From Actinomycetospora corticicola (lineage in GTDB: Bacteria; Actinomycetota; Actinomycetes; Mycobacteriales; Pseudonocardiaceae): DNA of 64,000 bases. Positions 42,911 through 51,504 of the stretch are shown here, piece by piece (positions within the stretch are counted from its first letter, which is position 1; each line of letters begins with the position of its first letter). Where the stretch lies: the NCBI RefSeq assembly GCF_013409505.1, contig NZ_JACCBN010000001.1, positions 3,782,001 to 3,846,000 on the forward strand. Direction: 5' to 3'. A program made the position numbers and the translations under genes. The notes below the pieces were generated by a model. It did no database searches. It was not told the origin of the DNA and was given only the letters and a program-made list of their open reading frames with translations.

Positions 42911-43579
42911 ATGACCACAGTCGACGAGAGTGCGGGGGCGCACGCCGCCGCCGATACCCGGGCGGCTGACGCAGCAGCCGCCGAGGCGGCCGCCAACGCG
43001 GCCAACCCCGCCCTGGTCGGGGTCCCGACGTTCGTGATCGGCTCGGTCGCCCTCGGCCTCTACCTGATCGGTTTCACCGGGTCCTCGGCGAACGCGGCGA
43101 TCGGGATGGTCCCGATCCTGATCATGTGCAACGGCATCGGTCAGATCATCGCCTGCATCTGGGCGATCCGACTCGGTGCCGGCCCGGTCGCGGCGATCTT
43201 CGGGATCTTCGCGGGCTTCTGGCTGAGCTTCTCGACGCTCGTGCTCGGGCTGGGCCACAACTGGTTCGGCGACGCCTCCGGGGACGCGGCGGTCGCCGCC
43301 CAGGAGACGTTCCTGCTGACCTGGCTGATCGGCGTCGTCGTGCTCACGCTGGCCTCGCTGCGGCTGCCGAGTGTGTTCACGCTGCTGTTCGTGCTGGTCG
43401 ACATCGCCCTGCTGCTCGTGCTGCTCGGCACCGCCGGCGGGTCCACGGGTCTGCTGTTCGGTGGCGGCATCGCGGTCTTCGCGTTCTCGCTGGTCGGCGT
43501 CTACCTGTTCTTCGACGCGATGAGCGTCGCGAACGGCGGGTCGTCGCTGCCGATGGGCAAGCCGATCATCGGGGGCTGA
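42911..43579 (+). CDS. GPR1/FUN34/YaaH (SatP) acetate transporter family protein
   Basis: 222 aa. ATG with AAGGAG seven bases upstream. The N-terminal 35 residues are an Ala/Asp-rich cytosolic tail. NPALVGVPTFVIGSVALGLYLIGF is the family signature at the first helix; about six helices in total, including GMVPILIMCNGIGQIIACIWAI and GIFAGFWLSFSTLVLGLGHNWF. The family moves acetate and succinate as anion/proton symport or channel. It stands alone, divergent from the channel-folD operon, and ends in a strong terminator. Confidence 0.88.
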   Translation: MTTVDESAGAHAAADTRAADAAAAEAAANAANPALVGVPTFVIGSVALGLYLIGFTGSSANAAIGMVPILIMCNGIGQIIACIWAIRLGAGPVAAIFGIFAGFWLSFSTLVLGLGHNWFGDASGDAAVAAQETFLLTWLIGVVVLTLASLRLPSVFTLLFVLVDIALLLVLLGTAGGSTGLLFGGGIAVFAFSLVGVYLFFDAMSVANGGSSLPMGKPIIGG

Positions 43580-43600
43580 TCCGCCCCTGCCCGACCTGAT

Positions 43601-43641
43601 GGGGGTGCCCCCGGCCGTTCGCACCGGCCGGGGACACCCCC
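43601..43641 (+). terminator. Terminator after the acetate transporter gene
   Basis: gggggtg.cccccggccg (43601-43617) pairs with cggccgggg.acaccccc (43625-43641), 7-nt loop, 22 bp past the stop at 43579. Confidence 0.8.
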
Positions 43642-43718
43642 GTCAGTGTGCCGGGGCCGGACGATCACCCGGGACGGGTGCACCAGATCGACACATCTCG
43701 GGCGCTCGGGGGCTCCGT

Positions 43719-44161
43719 CGAGGTTCACGTGGGGCAGGTTCCAGGCCCTCCCGACCTGCCTGATGTCACCCTCGCGACGGCGAGCCGGGCCGGCCGCGCG
43801 GCGCCTGCGCCGAAGTGCACATGGGGCAGGTTCCGACGGCGCCCGACCTGCCTGATGTCACCCTCGCGATCGCGTGTCGGCCCGATGCCCGATGCCCGGC
43901 GCCCCGCGCCGAGGTTCACATGGGGCAGGTTCCGACGGCGCCCGACCTGCCTGATGTCACCCTCGCGATCGCGTGTCGGCCCGATGCCCGGCGCCCCGCG
44001 CCGCGCCGCGCCGAGGTTCACATGAGGCAGGTTCCGGACCCTCCCGACCTGCCTCTTGTCACCCTCGCGACGACGAGCCGGGCCGCCCGCGCGGCACCCG
44101 CGCCGAAGTGCACATGGGGCAGGTTCCGACGGCGCCCGACCTGCCTCTTGTCACCCTCGCG
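43719..44161. repeat. Five-copy array of a 58-bp imperfect palindrome
   Basis: The 636-bp gap 43580-44215 contains no gene. Units of exactly 58 bp lie at 43719-43776, 43811-43868, 43910-43967, 44012-44069 and 44104-44161. Each starts cgagg(t)tcacatggggcagg or cgaagtgcacatggggcagg and ends gacctgcct...gtcaccctcgcg. Outer ends pair (cgagg..cacat with atgtcaccctcg) and inner arms ggcaggt / acctgcc pair, so each unit can fold into one long hairpin. Spacers are 34, 41, 44 and 34 bp; the first and fourth spacers resemble each other, as do the second and third. Confidence 0.8.
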
Positions 44162-44176
44162 TGCCCGGACATGCAG

Positions 44177-44209
44177 CGAGGCCGCTCCCCGACAGCGGGA
44201 ACGGCCTCG
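44177..44209 (-). terminator. Terminator after dnaE2
   Basis: cgaggccg.tccc pairs with ggga.cggcctcg across 44177-44209, with one internal mismatch and a short loop, 7 bp past the dnaE2 stop. Confidence 0.65.
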
Positions 44210-44215
44210 GGGGCG

Positions 44216-47200
44216 TCAGCGGAAGTCGCGCGACCGGGACGGGACGACCAGGTCCAGGCGCTCCACCCGGTCGGCGACGAGGTTGACCACGCTCGGCGCG
44301 TCGTGGGCCCGCTCCACCCGGCCCCGGATCACCAGGGCCGCGCTCGTGCGGGCGACCACCCGGTGGCGGGCCCACAGCCCCTCCGAGCAGACCACGTTGA
44401 GCATCCCCGTCTCGTCCTCGAGGTTGAGGAACGTCGTCCCGCCCGCTGTCGCCGGGCGCTGCCGGTGGGTGACCACCCCACCGACCTCGATCCGCTCCCC
44501 CTCGGGCACCGTCGCCACGCCCGCGACGCTGTAGGCGCCCCGTCGGTCCAGCTCCGCCCGCAGGTGGGTCACCGGGTGCCCGTCGGGTGACAGCCCCGTC
44601 GCCCACACGTCGGCGATCGTCAGCTCCACCGCGGACATGCCGGGGAGCGCCGGGGCGTCGAGGCCCACCGCGGACCCGGGCAGCCGGTCCTGGCGTGCCC
44701 CGTCGCGGACCACCGCCGTCCCCGCGGCCGCCGCGCCCGCCGCCCACAGCGCCTCCCGCCGTTCGAGCCCGAAGCAGGCCAGCGCCCCACCGGTGGCGAG
44801 CGCCTCCAGGTGCGCGGTGGTGAGGTCGGCGCGGCGGGCGAGGTCGGCCGGCCCCTCGAACGCGGCGGCCTCGCGGGCGGCGACGATGCGCTCCGCCACC
44901 TCGTCCCCCAGGCCCCGCACGGAGGCGAGCCCCATCCGGACGGCGACCCCGCCCGTGCTGTCGGGGTGCGGCTCCAGGTCGGGTTCGGCCCGGCTGCGGG
45001 TGACGTCGGGGCCGTGCACGACGACCCCGTGCCGTCGGGCGTCGGCGACCAGGCTCTGCGGGGAGTAGAAGCCCATCGGCTGGGCGCGCAGCAGCGCCGC
45101 GCAGAAGGCCGCCGGGTGGTGGAACTTGTACCAGGCCGAGACGTAGACCAGGGCCGCGAAGCTGATGGAATGGCTCTCCGGGAAGCCGAAGTTCGCGAAC
45201 GCCTTGGTCTTGGCGAAGATCCGGTCGGCGAGGTCCCCGGTGATCTGGTTGCGGGCCATCCCGGCGTAGAACCGCTCCCGCATGCGCTCGAGCCGTTCGG
45301 CCGAGCGCTTCGCCGAGAGCGCCCGGCGCAGCTCGTCGGCCTCGGCCGCGGAGAACCCGGCGACGTCGGTGGCGAGCTGCATGAGCTGCTCCTGGAACAA
45401 CGGCACCCCGAGCGTCTTGCGCAGCGCCGGCTCGCACAGCGGGTGGTCGTAGACCACCCGCTCGTCGCCGTTGCGTCGCCGGATGTACGGGTGCACCGAC
45501 CCGCCCTGGATCGGACCGGGCCGGATCAGCGCGACCTCGACCACCAGGTCGTAGAACACCCGGGGCTTCAACCGCGGCAGCGTCGCCATCTGGGCGCGCG
45601 ACTCCACCTGGAACACGCCCACCGAGTCGCCCCGCGCCAGCATCGCGAAGACCTCGGGGTCGGTGGGCTGCAGCTCGTGGAGCTCGATGCGCCGCCCGTG
45701 GTGCTCGGCCACGTAGTCGCTCGCGTAGTGCAGCACCGAGAGCATGCCGAGCCCGAGCAGGTCGAACTTCACCAGACCGACCGCGGCGGCGTCGTCCTTG
45801 TCCCACTGGATGACGCTGCGGTCCTCCATCCGCGCCCACTCCACCGGCACCACCTGGTCCACCGGGCGGTCGCAGATCACCATGCCGCCGGAGTGGATGC
45901 CGAGGTGGCGGGGGAAGCCCGCGATCTCCTCGGCCAGCGTGGCCACCGCCCGCGGCATCCCCGGCACCTGGTCCTCCAGGTCGGCCCCCGGACCCCAGCG
46001 GTCGATGTGCTTGCTCCACGCGTCCTGCTGGCCCTGCGAGTGGCCGAGCGCGCGGGCGGCGTCCCGGACCGCGGAGCGCGGCCGGTAGGTGATGACGTTC
46101 GCGACCTGCGCCGCCCGGTCCCGCCCGTACCGGCGGTAGACGTACTGGATGACCTCCTCGCGCCGGTCGGACTCGATGTCGAGATCGATGTCGGGGTAGC
46201 CGTCCCGCTCCGGGGAGAGGAACCGCTCGAAGAGCAGGTCCATCTGCACGGCGTCGACGTGGGTGATGCCGAGCGCGAAGCAGACCGCCGAGTTCGCGGC
46301 CGACCCGCGGCCCTGGCAGTAGATGTCGGCCTCGCGGCAGAACCGCACGATGTCGGCGACGATGAGGAAGTACCCGGGGAACCCCTGCCCCTCGATGATC
46401 GCCATCTCGTGGTCGATCACCTCCCAGGCGTCGGGGTTGTCGGTGCGGCTGCCGTAGCGCCCGCGGCCGCCGTGGTCGACGAGGTGGCGCAGCCAGCTCG
46501 CCTCGGTCTCCCCCGCCGGGACCGTGAACGGCGGCAGCTCGGGCGCGAGCAGCGCCAGCTCGAAGGCGCACTCCCGGCCGAGCACCGCGGCGTGGGTCAC
46601 CGCCTCGGGGTGCCGGGCGAACCGCGTTGCCATCTCCGCGCCGGAGCGCAGGTGGGCGGTGCCCGGCGGCAGCCACCCCTCCGCCTCGTCGAGGCTGCGC
46701 CGCGCCCGGACCGCCCCCAGCGCCGCCGCGATCCGGGCCCGGTCGGGCGTCGCGTAGTGGGCCGCCGTGCTCGCCACGGTGGGCAGCCCCGCCCGCGCCG
46801 CCAGCCCGGCGAGCAGGTCGTTGCGCTCGACGTCGACCGGCAGCCCGTGGTCGGTCAGCTCCACCGCCACCGACTCCGCCCCGAACAGACCCACGAGCCG
46901 GTCCAACGCCGCGGCCGCCGCCTCCGGGCCGCCGGAGGCCAGGGCCCGTCGGACGTGGCCCTTGCGGCAGCCGGTGAGCACCACCACCCGGTCGCGCAGC
47001 GTCGCCGCGGTGCGCTCGAGGTCGTACACCGGGTGGCCCTTCTCAGCCCGCGGGTCCATCGCCGCCTCGGTGATCGCCCGGGAGATCGCGCGGTAGCCGT
47101 CGGGATCGCGTGCCAGGACCAGCAGGTGCTCTCCCTCCGGATCGGCCACCCCGTTCTGCGGGGCGGACAGCCCCAGCGACAGCTCGGCGCCGAAGACGGT

Positions 47201-47659
47201 GCGGATGTCCAGCTCGTGCGCGGCCTCGGCGAACCGGACCACGCCGTACATCCCGTCGTGGTCGGTGAGCGCGATCGCCTCCAGCCCCAGCCGGTGGGCC
47301 TCCTCCACGAGCTCCTCGGGCTGGCTCGCGCCGTCGAGGAAGCTGTAGGTGGAGTGGGCGTGCAGCTCGGCGTAGGGCACCGTGGCCGTGCTCTCCGGCC
47401 GGGGCGCCCGCGGCGGCCGGTAGGGCGCCCGGGTGCGGCTCCAGGCCGGCGAGTCGCCCCCGTCGCCGGGATGCGTCTCGTCCCGCGTGGGCCGGCGGCG
47501 GACGGGACCCGCGGTGACGTCCGCGGGATGCACGATGGTGCCCGGACCGTCGACCTCACCGGTCCGCTCCGGTGACCGGGCGGCACCGGACCGGACCGGC
47601 TTCCCCGCGAGGATCCGCTCCATCTCCGACCAGCTCACCGCCGGATTGCCCCAGCCCAT
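44216..47659 (-). CDS. dnaE2: Error-prone DNA polymerase III alpha subunit DnaE2
   Basis: 1147 aa. Translesion polymerase of the ImuA'/ImuB/DnaE2 mutasome. N-terminal PHP domain from YAELHAHSTYSFLDGASQPEEL; polymerase core with the catalytic aspartates in PDIDLDIESDRR and CQGRGSAANSAVCFALGI; HhH region; C-terminal OB fold ending near TTFLNLEDETGMLNVV. ATG at 47657-47659 (MGWGNPAVSWSEMERIL) was chosen: GGGAGG is 6 nt upstream, and a longer start at 47728 would place the LexA box inside the gene. The box at 47682-47697 implies DNA-damage induction. Confidence 0.95.
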   Translation of the reverse strand: MGWGNPAVSWSEMERILAGKPVRSGAARSPERTGEVDGPGTIVHPADVTAGPVRRRPTRDETHPGDGGDSPAWSRTRAPYRPPRAPRPESTATVPYAELHAHSTYSFLDGASQPEELVEEAHRLGLEAIALTDHDGMYGVVRFAEAAHELDIRTVFGAELSLGLSAPQNGVADPEGEHLLVLARDPDGYRAISRAITEAAMDPRAEKGHPVYDLERTAATLRDRVVVLTGCRKGHVRRALASGGPEAAAAALDRLVGLFGAESVAVELTDHGLPVDVERNDLLAGLAARAGLPTVASTAAHYATPDRARIAAALGAVRARRSLDEAEGWLPPGTAHLRSGAEMATRFARHPEAVTHAAVLGRECAFELALLAPELPPFTVPAGETEASWLRHLVDHGGRGRYGSRTDNPDAWEVIDHEMAIIEGQGFPGYFLIVADIVRFCREADIYCQGRGSAANSAVCFALGITHVDAVQMDLLFERFLSPERDGYPDIDLDIESDRREEVIQYVYRRYGRDRAAQVANVITYRPRSAVRDAARALGHSQGQQDAWSKHIDRWGPGADLEDQVPGMPRAVATLAEEIAGFPRHLGIHSGGMVICDRPVDQVVPVEWARMEDRSVIQWDKDDAAAVGLVKFDLLGLGMLSVLHYASDYVAEHHGRRIELHELQPTDPEVFAMLARGDSVGVFQVESRAQMATLPRLKPRVFYDLVVEVALIRPGPIQGGSVHPYIRRRNGDERVVYDHPLCEPALRKTLGVPLFQEQLMQLATDVAGFSAAEADELRRALSAKRSAERLERMRERFYAGMARNQITGDLADRIFAKTKAFANFGFPESHSISFAALVYVSAWYKFHHPAAFCAALLRAQPMGFYSPQSLVADARRHGVVVHGPDVTRSRAEPDLEPHPDSTGGVAVRMGLASVRGLGDEVAERIVAAREAAAFEGPADLARRADLTTAHLEALATGGALACFGLERREALWAAGAAAAGTAVVRDGARQDRLPGSAVGLDAPALPGMSAVELTIADVWATGLSPDGHPVTHLRAELDRRGAYSVAGVATVPEGERIEVGGVVTHRQRPATAGGTTFLNLEDETGMLNVVCSEGLWARHRVVARTSAALVIRGRVERAHDAPSVVNLVADRVERLDLVVPSRSRDFR

Positions 47660-47681
47660 CCCCGGCCTCCCGACTCGACGA

Positions 47682-47711
47682 TCGAACACCTGTTCGACGT
47701 CTTCGACTGTA
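47682..47711 (-). promoter_or_regulatory. SOS box and -10 of dnaE2
   Basis: TCGAACACCTGTTCGA (47682-47697) is a perfect match to the actinobacterial LexA operator TCGAAC-N4-GTTCGA, 22 bp before the dnaE2 ATG. On the minus strand, TACAGT (47706-47711) eight bases upstream of it fits a -10 box, so LexA would sit over the transcription start. Confidence 0.88.
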
Positions 47712-47785
47712 GCGGGAGGGTCCGACAACGTGCCGCGCGTTCACCGGATCCAGGTCGATGCCGTTTTCGCACTGTGAAGTCCTGT

Positions 47786-47791
47786 TACCGT
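47786..47791 (+). promoter_or_regulatory. Candidate -10 box TACCGT before the VOC gene
   Basis: TACCGT ends 6 nt before the ATG at 47798 and there is no ribosome site, as expected for a leaderless mRNA. Confidence 0.5.
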
Positions 47792-47797
47792 ACCGAC

Positions 47798-48202
47798 ATG
47801 GCTCCGGCGCTCCTGGTCCTGCCCACCGACGACCGCGTCCGGGCGCACGCCTTCTACCGCGACCTGGGGTTCGACGCGGTCGGGGAGCCCGCCGACGACG
47901 GCGTCCCGGAGCCGCTGCAGGTGGTGGTGAACGACGGGCTGCACCTGATGTTCGTGCCGCGCGGCGGGTTCGGCTGGGTCACCGGCGAGCACGAGGTGGC
48001 CGCGCCGGGGGTCGCCGAGTGCCTGCTCGGACTGACCGCGGAGACCGACACCGAGGTCGACACGCTGTTCGCCCGTGCGGAGGCGGCGGGCGCCTCGGTG
48101 GTCGAGCGCCCCACCTCCCCGCCGTGGGGCGGCCACTCCGCGACGTTCGCCGACCCGGACGGACACCTCTGGCAGGTCGCCACCCCGCCCGGTCAGTCGT
48201 AG
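47798..48202 (+). CDS. VOC-family (glyoxalase/bleomycin resistance-like) protein
   Basis: 134 aa with one vicinal-oxygen-chelate fold: LVLPTDDRVRAHAFYRDLGFDAVG at the start, HLMFVPRGGFGW, and ATFADPDGHLWQVATPP at the end with the metal-ligand-like Glu replaced by Gln-Val. Such proteins range from antibiotic-binding to isomerases; no specific role can be given. It sits on the opposite strand between dnaE2 and imuB, and its last 10 bp overlap the 3' end of imuB. The frame is open eight codons upstream to a GTG, but the ATG fits the leaderless promoter. Confidence 0.8.
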   Translation: MAPALLVLPTDDRVRAHAFYRDLGFDAVGEPADDGVPEPLQVVVNDGLHLMFVPRGGFGWVTGEHEVAAPGVAECLLGLTAETDTEVDTLFARAEAAGASVVERPTSPPWGGHSATFADPDGHLWQVATPPGQS

Positions 48203-49905
48203 ATCCCCTCGACGGCCCACCGGTCGCCCCGCAGCACGAGCAGCAGCGCCAGCCCGGCGGCGTCGGCCGAGGAGGCCACCGGATCGGGCGCGAGGTCCGC
48301 CGCCGGGTCGGGGTCCGAGTCGTCCTGCACGCACACCACCTGGACCCGCAGGCAGCCGGCCGGCGCCGCCGGGTCCCACCACCGCCCCTCCTCCGGCCAC
48401 GGCCCGCCCCACGCCCGCACCGGGGCGTACTCGCCGTCGCCGATCCCGATGAACGCCGGCGGCGCGCTCAGCCGCCCCCGCGGAGCCGCGCGCACCGGGC
48501 GTCCGTCCGCGTCGAGCACGCGGGCCGGCGCGGGTTCGGGCGGGACCGTCGACGGTGACGGGGCCGGGAGCGTCCCCGGCCAGGGCGCCTCGGGATCGAG
48601 CGCGGGCGTGCGCTCGTCGCCCCACGGCACCGCCCGGATGCGCTCGGCGGGCCCGCGCCCCCCGCCCGGCACCCCGGTGAGCACCTCCTCCGGCCCGAGG
48701 AGCCCCTGTACCCGCACCAGGGCGCGGCCGGCGCGCTCGTCGGCCGCCCCGGTCTCACCCCACAGCCCGAGCTGCAGCCGCCCGGCGTCGACGACCTCCT
48801 CCGGGACCAGCCGCAGCACGGTCAGCCCGTCCCCGCTGCGCCCCTGACCCGTCCGCCGGGTCAGCCATCCCTCCAGCTGCCAGCGCACGCGGTCGGCGGT
48901 GGCGGACGGGGTGAGCGGCTCGGCGCAGCGCCAGGTGCGCGCCAGGTCGTCCCCGCCGACGGTGCGGGCCTGCACGCCGAGCCGGGTGCAGGCCAGTCCC
49001 GCGTCGCCGAGGACGTGGTGCAGCCGTTCGGCGAGGGCGCGCGAGGCGAACGCGGCGGCGTCGACCCGGTCGACCGGCGGGTCGAGCGGGACCTCGACGG
49101 TGAGCTCGTCGGGCACCCGACGGCGGGTGGGCGGGCGCTCGTCGAGCCCCCGGGCCAGCCGGTGCGCGCGCACGGCGGCGGCGTCGAACCGGGAGGCGAC
49201 GTCGGCGGCCGGGAGCGCCGCGAAGTCGCCCAGTGTGGTCAGCCCGAGGCGGCGCAGCAGGCCGATCAGCTCGGTCCGCGCGGTGGTCGCCGGGACGTCG
49301 GCCCCCGCGGTGTCCGGCTCCACCCCCGGCTCCAGCTCCAGCTCGACGACCGGCCGGGGCGCGAGGAACTCCCGCGAGCCGCCCGCCGGCACGATGACGC
49401 TGCGACGGGCGGCGAGCGAGGCGGCGAACACCCCGTCGGCCACCCCGACCTGGCACTCCACCCGCGCCCGCCCCGCCACGTGGTCGACCAGGCGCTCGGC
49501 CACCACCTCCTCACCGCCGAAGTACCGCGCCGGGCCCCGTGCGGCGAGCACGACGAGCCCCGGCCGGATCACCTCGACGCCGGGCGTGAGCTCCTCCACG
49601 GCCGCCGCGACCGCCTCGAAGGCCCGCGCGTCGCGGTCGGCATCCCGGCCGAGCACGGCCAGGTCGGGGCAGCGGGCCTGTGCCTCACGGCGACGCAGAC
49701 CACGTCGGATCCCCTGGGCGCGGGCCGTCGCCGAGCAGGCCACGACCCGGTGCCCGACCAGCACCGCGGCCGGCCGGTCGGCCGGGATGCCGGACTCGGC
49801 GCAGGCCGCGACCACCGGCCAGTCCGGGCACCACAGCGCCACCACCCGCAGCGGGGTCCCCGCCCCGGAGGTCGAGCTCCGCTGCGCTCCCTCTCCCGCA
49901 CTCAT
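48193..49905 (-). CDS. imuB: Y-family polymerase-like protein ImuB
   Basis: 570 aa. It is a catalytically inactive Y-family relative that links the beta clamp to DnaE2 during mutagenic repair. N-terminal LRVVALWCPDWPVVAACAESG replaces the usual catalytic-Asp start of DinB, consistent with lost polymerase activity. Little-finger region at about residues 225-420 (LTTLGDFAALPAADVASRFDAAAVRAHRLARG). The C-terminus is Pro-rich then WWDPAAPAGCLRVQV, a conserved ImuB end. ATG at 49903-49905 overlaps the imuA' stop (ATGA). Confidence 0.92.
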   Translation of the reverse strand: MSAGEGAQRSSTSGAGTPLRVVALWCPDWPVVAACAESGIPADRPAAVLVGHRVVACSATARAQGIRRGLRRREAQARCPDLAVLGRDADRDARAFEAVAAAVEELTPGVEVIRPGLVVLAARGPARYFGGEEVVAERLVDHVAGRARVECQVGVADGVFAASLAARRSVIVPAGGSREFLAPRPVVELELEPGVEPDTAGADVPATTARTELIGLLRRLGLTTLGDFAALPAADVASRFDAAAVRAHRLARGLDERPPTRRRVPDELTVEVPLDPPVDRVDAAAFASRALAERLHHVLGDAGLACTRLGVQARTVGGDDLARTWRCAEPLTPSATADRVRWQLEGWLTRRTGQGRSGDGLTVLRLVPEEVVDAGRLQLGLWGETGAADERAGRALVRVQGLLGPEEVLTGVPGGGRGPAERIRAVPWGDERTPALDPEAPWPGTLPAPSPSTVPPEPAPARVLDADGRPVRAAPRGRLSAPPAFIGIGDGEYAPVRAWGGPWPEEGRWWDPAAPAGCLRVQVVCVQDDSDPDPAADLAPDPVASSADAAGLALLLVLRGDRWAVEGIYD

Positions 49906-50708
49906 CCCGTCCTCGCGGGCGCGATATCCACCTCGAGCGGACCCACCGCCTCGTCGGGAGCCGGGGCACACCCGCCCTCGGGACCCGGCAGGAGCACGTC
50001 GGAGCGCAGGTCGCGGGCCCGACCGCGCGCGGCGCAGCGCAGGTGCACCCGCCGGGACCGCAGCCGCCCGGCCCCGTCGCCCAGCAGCCCCGACCAGGTG
50101 CCGCCGGAGGCGTGCAGCTCGACGTCCGCCCCCGGCCAGGCGCCGACCGGGACGAGCACCGCCCCCTTCTGCCGGACGCGCGCGGCGAGCCGCTGCCGGT
50201 CCCCCGCCCGCCACGCCGACGCGCCCCCGAGCACGACGACGTCCACCCCGTCGACCAGCGCCGCCACCACCGTCGACGGGCGCGGACCCGGCCGCGGGAC
50301 GAGGGCCGTGCGCGCGAGGTCGAGCCCCGCCTCGTGCGCCGCGGCCATCCCGACCCCCGGCAACCCGACCAGCGCACACCACGACCCCGCCCGCGAGGCC
50401 CGGGCCACGAGCGCGAGCAGCAGGGCGGTCGACCCGTGCACCGACACCGTCGACCCGCGCCGCAGCCCGCCCCACGGGAGCAGCCCCGCGAGCGCGCCGG
50501 GCACCGGCAGCAGCGCCTGCTCGGGATCGTGCGCGGGCTCCGGAGGCGGCGCGGGCTCCGGTTCGGGTGACGCCGGACCCGACGTCGGGACCGCCGTCGG
50601 TCGCGTGTGCGAGGCTGCCGGCCGGGCACCCCGTGCGGGCAGCTCCGAGGCCCGCACGAGCCCCAGCTCCGCGACCCGACCGGCCAGCAGGTCGTGTGCG
50701 ACCGCCAT
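49902..50708 (-). CDS. ImuA' (RecA-like mutasome protein)
   Basis: 268 aa. RecA/SulA-like fold without an intact Walker A: LPWGGLRRGSTVSVHGSTALLLALVARASRAGSWCALVGLPGVGMAAAHEAGLDLARTALV (family-typical). Pro-rich linker at about 35-65. ATG at 50706-50708 (MAVAHDLL) has GAGGAGG five bases upstream; an ATG at 50726 would overlap the SOS box. With imuB it forms an SOS-induced operon; the third mutasome gene, dnaE2, is 0.5 kb beyond with its own box. Confidence 0.88.
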   Translation of the reverse strand: MAVAHDLLAGRVAELGLVRASELPARGARPAASHTRPTAVPTSGPASPEPEPAPPPEPAHDPEQALLPVPGALAGLLPWGGLRRGSTVSVHGSTALLLALVARASRAGSWCALVGLPGVGMAAAHEAGLDLARTALVPRPGPRPSTVVAALVDGVDVVVLGGASAWRAGDRQRLAARVRQKGAVLVPVGAWPGADVELHASGGTWSGLLGDGAGRLRSRRVHLRCAARGRARDLRSDVLLPGPEGGCAPAPDEAVGPLEVDIAPARTG

Positions 50709-50725
50709 GGGAGCCTCCTCGTCCA

Positions 50726-50756
50726 TCGAACACCTGTTCGAACGAGGAGAACGGTA
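50726..50756 (-). promoter_or_regulatory. SOS box and -10 of imuA'-imuB
   Basis: TCGAACACCTGTTCGA at 50726-50741 is identical to the dnaE2 box. TACCGT on the minus strand (50751-50756) lies nine bases upstream and fits a -10 box. Same geometry as dnaE2. Confidence 0.88.
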
Positions 50757-50823
50757 ACCCAGCCCCCCGACAGTCCGCCACGACGCCGGGGAACGACACA
50801 GCGGACGTGATCAGGTCGGGGGA

Positions 50824-51327
50824 CTACCCGGCGAGCGTCCCGGGCCGGGCCGCGCCCGGCTGCTGCTGGGGTGCGGCGCCCTGCTGCTCCTGCCGCTTCC
50901 GCCGGGCCGCAGCAGCAGCCCCCTTCCGCGGGTGGGCCTTCGCGGCCGCCACGTGCGTCGCGGGCGCGGGCGCCGAGGCGTCCGCCACGGCGTAGCCCGC
51001 CCCGAACCCGCCGCCGAGGAGCACGAGCCCGGCGAGCGTGCCCGCCGCCCCGACCTGCACCCGCCGCGAGCGCCACCAGGACCGCCGCGGAGCCCCGACC
51101 GGCTCAGCGGACGGCCCGGCGAGAGACCCGGCAGACGGCCCGGCAGACGGCCCCGCCGACGGCTCGGCCGGCTCGGCCGACGGGGCCGCCGGCACCTCCG
51201 ACCGCGCCCACCCCGGCTCGGTCGGCGGATCCGCCGGAGAGGTCGACCACTCCTCCCCGCCCGACGACGACGGGTGCCCGTCCTCGGCGTGGGTGGGGGT
51301 GTCCTCGGGGTCGTGCGGCTCGGTCAC
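50824..51327 (-). CDS. Single-pass membrane protein with Pro/Ser/Ala-rich N-terminus
   Basis: 167 aa, GTG start at 51325-51327 with GGAGGAG upstream. Residues 1-80 are acidic, then an SAGPSAGPSAG-type repeat; basic WWRSRRVQ precedes one membrane helix (about 93-115: GAAGTLAGLVLLGGGFGAGYAV); the C-terminal 50 residues are Ala/Gln/Lys-rich and probably outside the cell. Not recognised as a known family. It lies after the purH terminator and appears to be expressed alone. Confidence 0.7.
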   Translation of the reverse strand: MTEPHDPEDTPTHAEDGHPSSSGGEEWSTSPADPPTEPGWARSEVPAAPSAEPAEPSAGPSAGPSAGSLAGPSAEPVGAPRRSWWRSRRVQVGAAGTLAGLVLLGGGFGAGYAVADASAPAPATHVAAAKAHPRKGAAAAARRKRQEQQGAAPQQQPGAARPGTLAG

Positions 51328-51458
51328 GGTCTCCTCCGGGTCCTGGACCGACGCGTCCCGGACCGACGCGTCGTCACCGGAGAAGACTCACGCCGGGCCC
51401 GGGACCCGCACCACCCGCCGTCGGGAACCTTCAGCAGGCGCACAGCTGTGAGCAGAAA

Positions 51459-51476
51459 TCCGTGCCAGGGCACGGA
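51459..51476 (-). terminator. Hairpin after purH
   Basis: tccgtgcc (51459-51466) and ggcacgga (51469-51476) with a 2-nt loop, 28 bp past the purH stop. Confidence 0.5.
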
Positions 51477-51504
51477 CAAGTACTCACGGGGCCGCAGGCC
51501 ACCT

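Noticed and set aside
42764-43624. Minus-strand open frame of 286 codons
   Set aside because: It is antisense to the acetate transporter gene, which has a signature motif, a ribosome site and a terminator.
43719-44161. CRISPR array
   Set aside because: Units are 58 bp and spacers are similar to each other (A-B-B-A) rather than unique; no cas genes are nearby.
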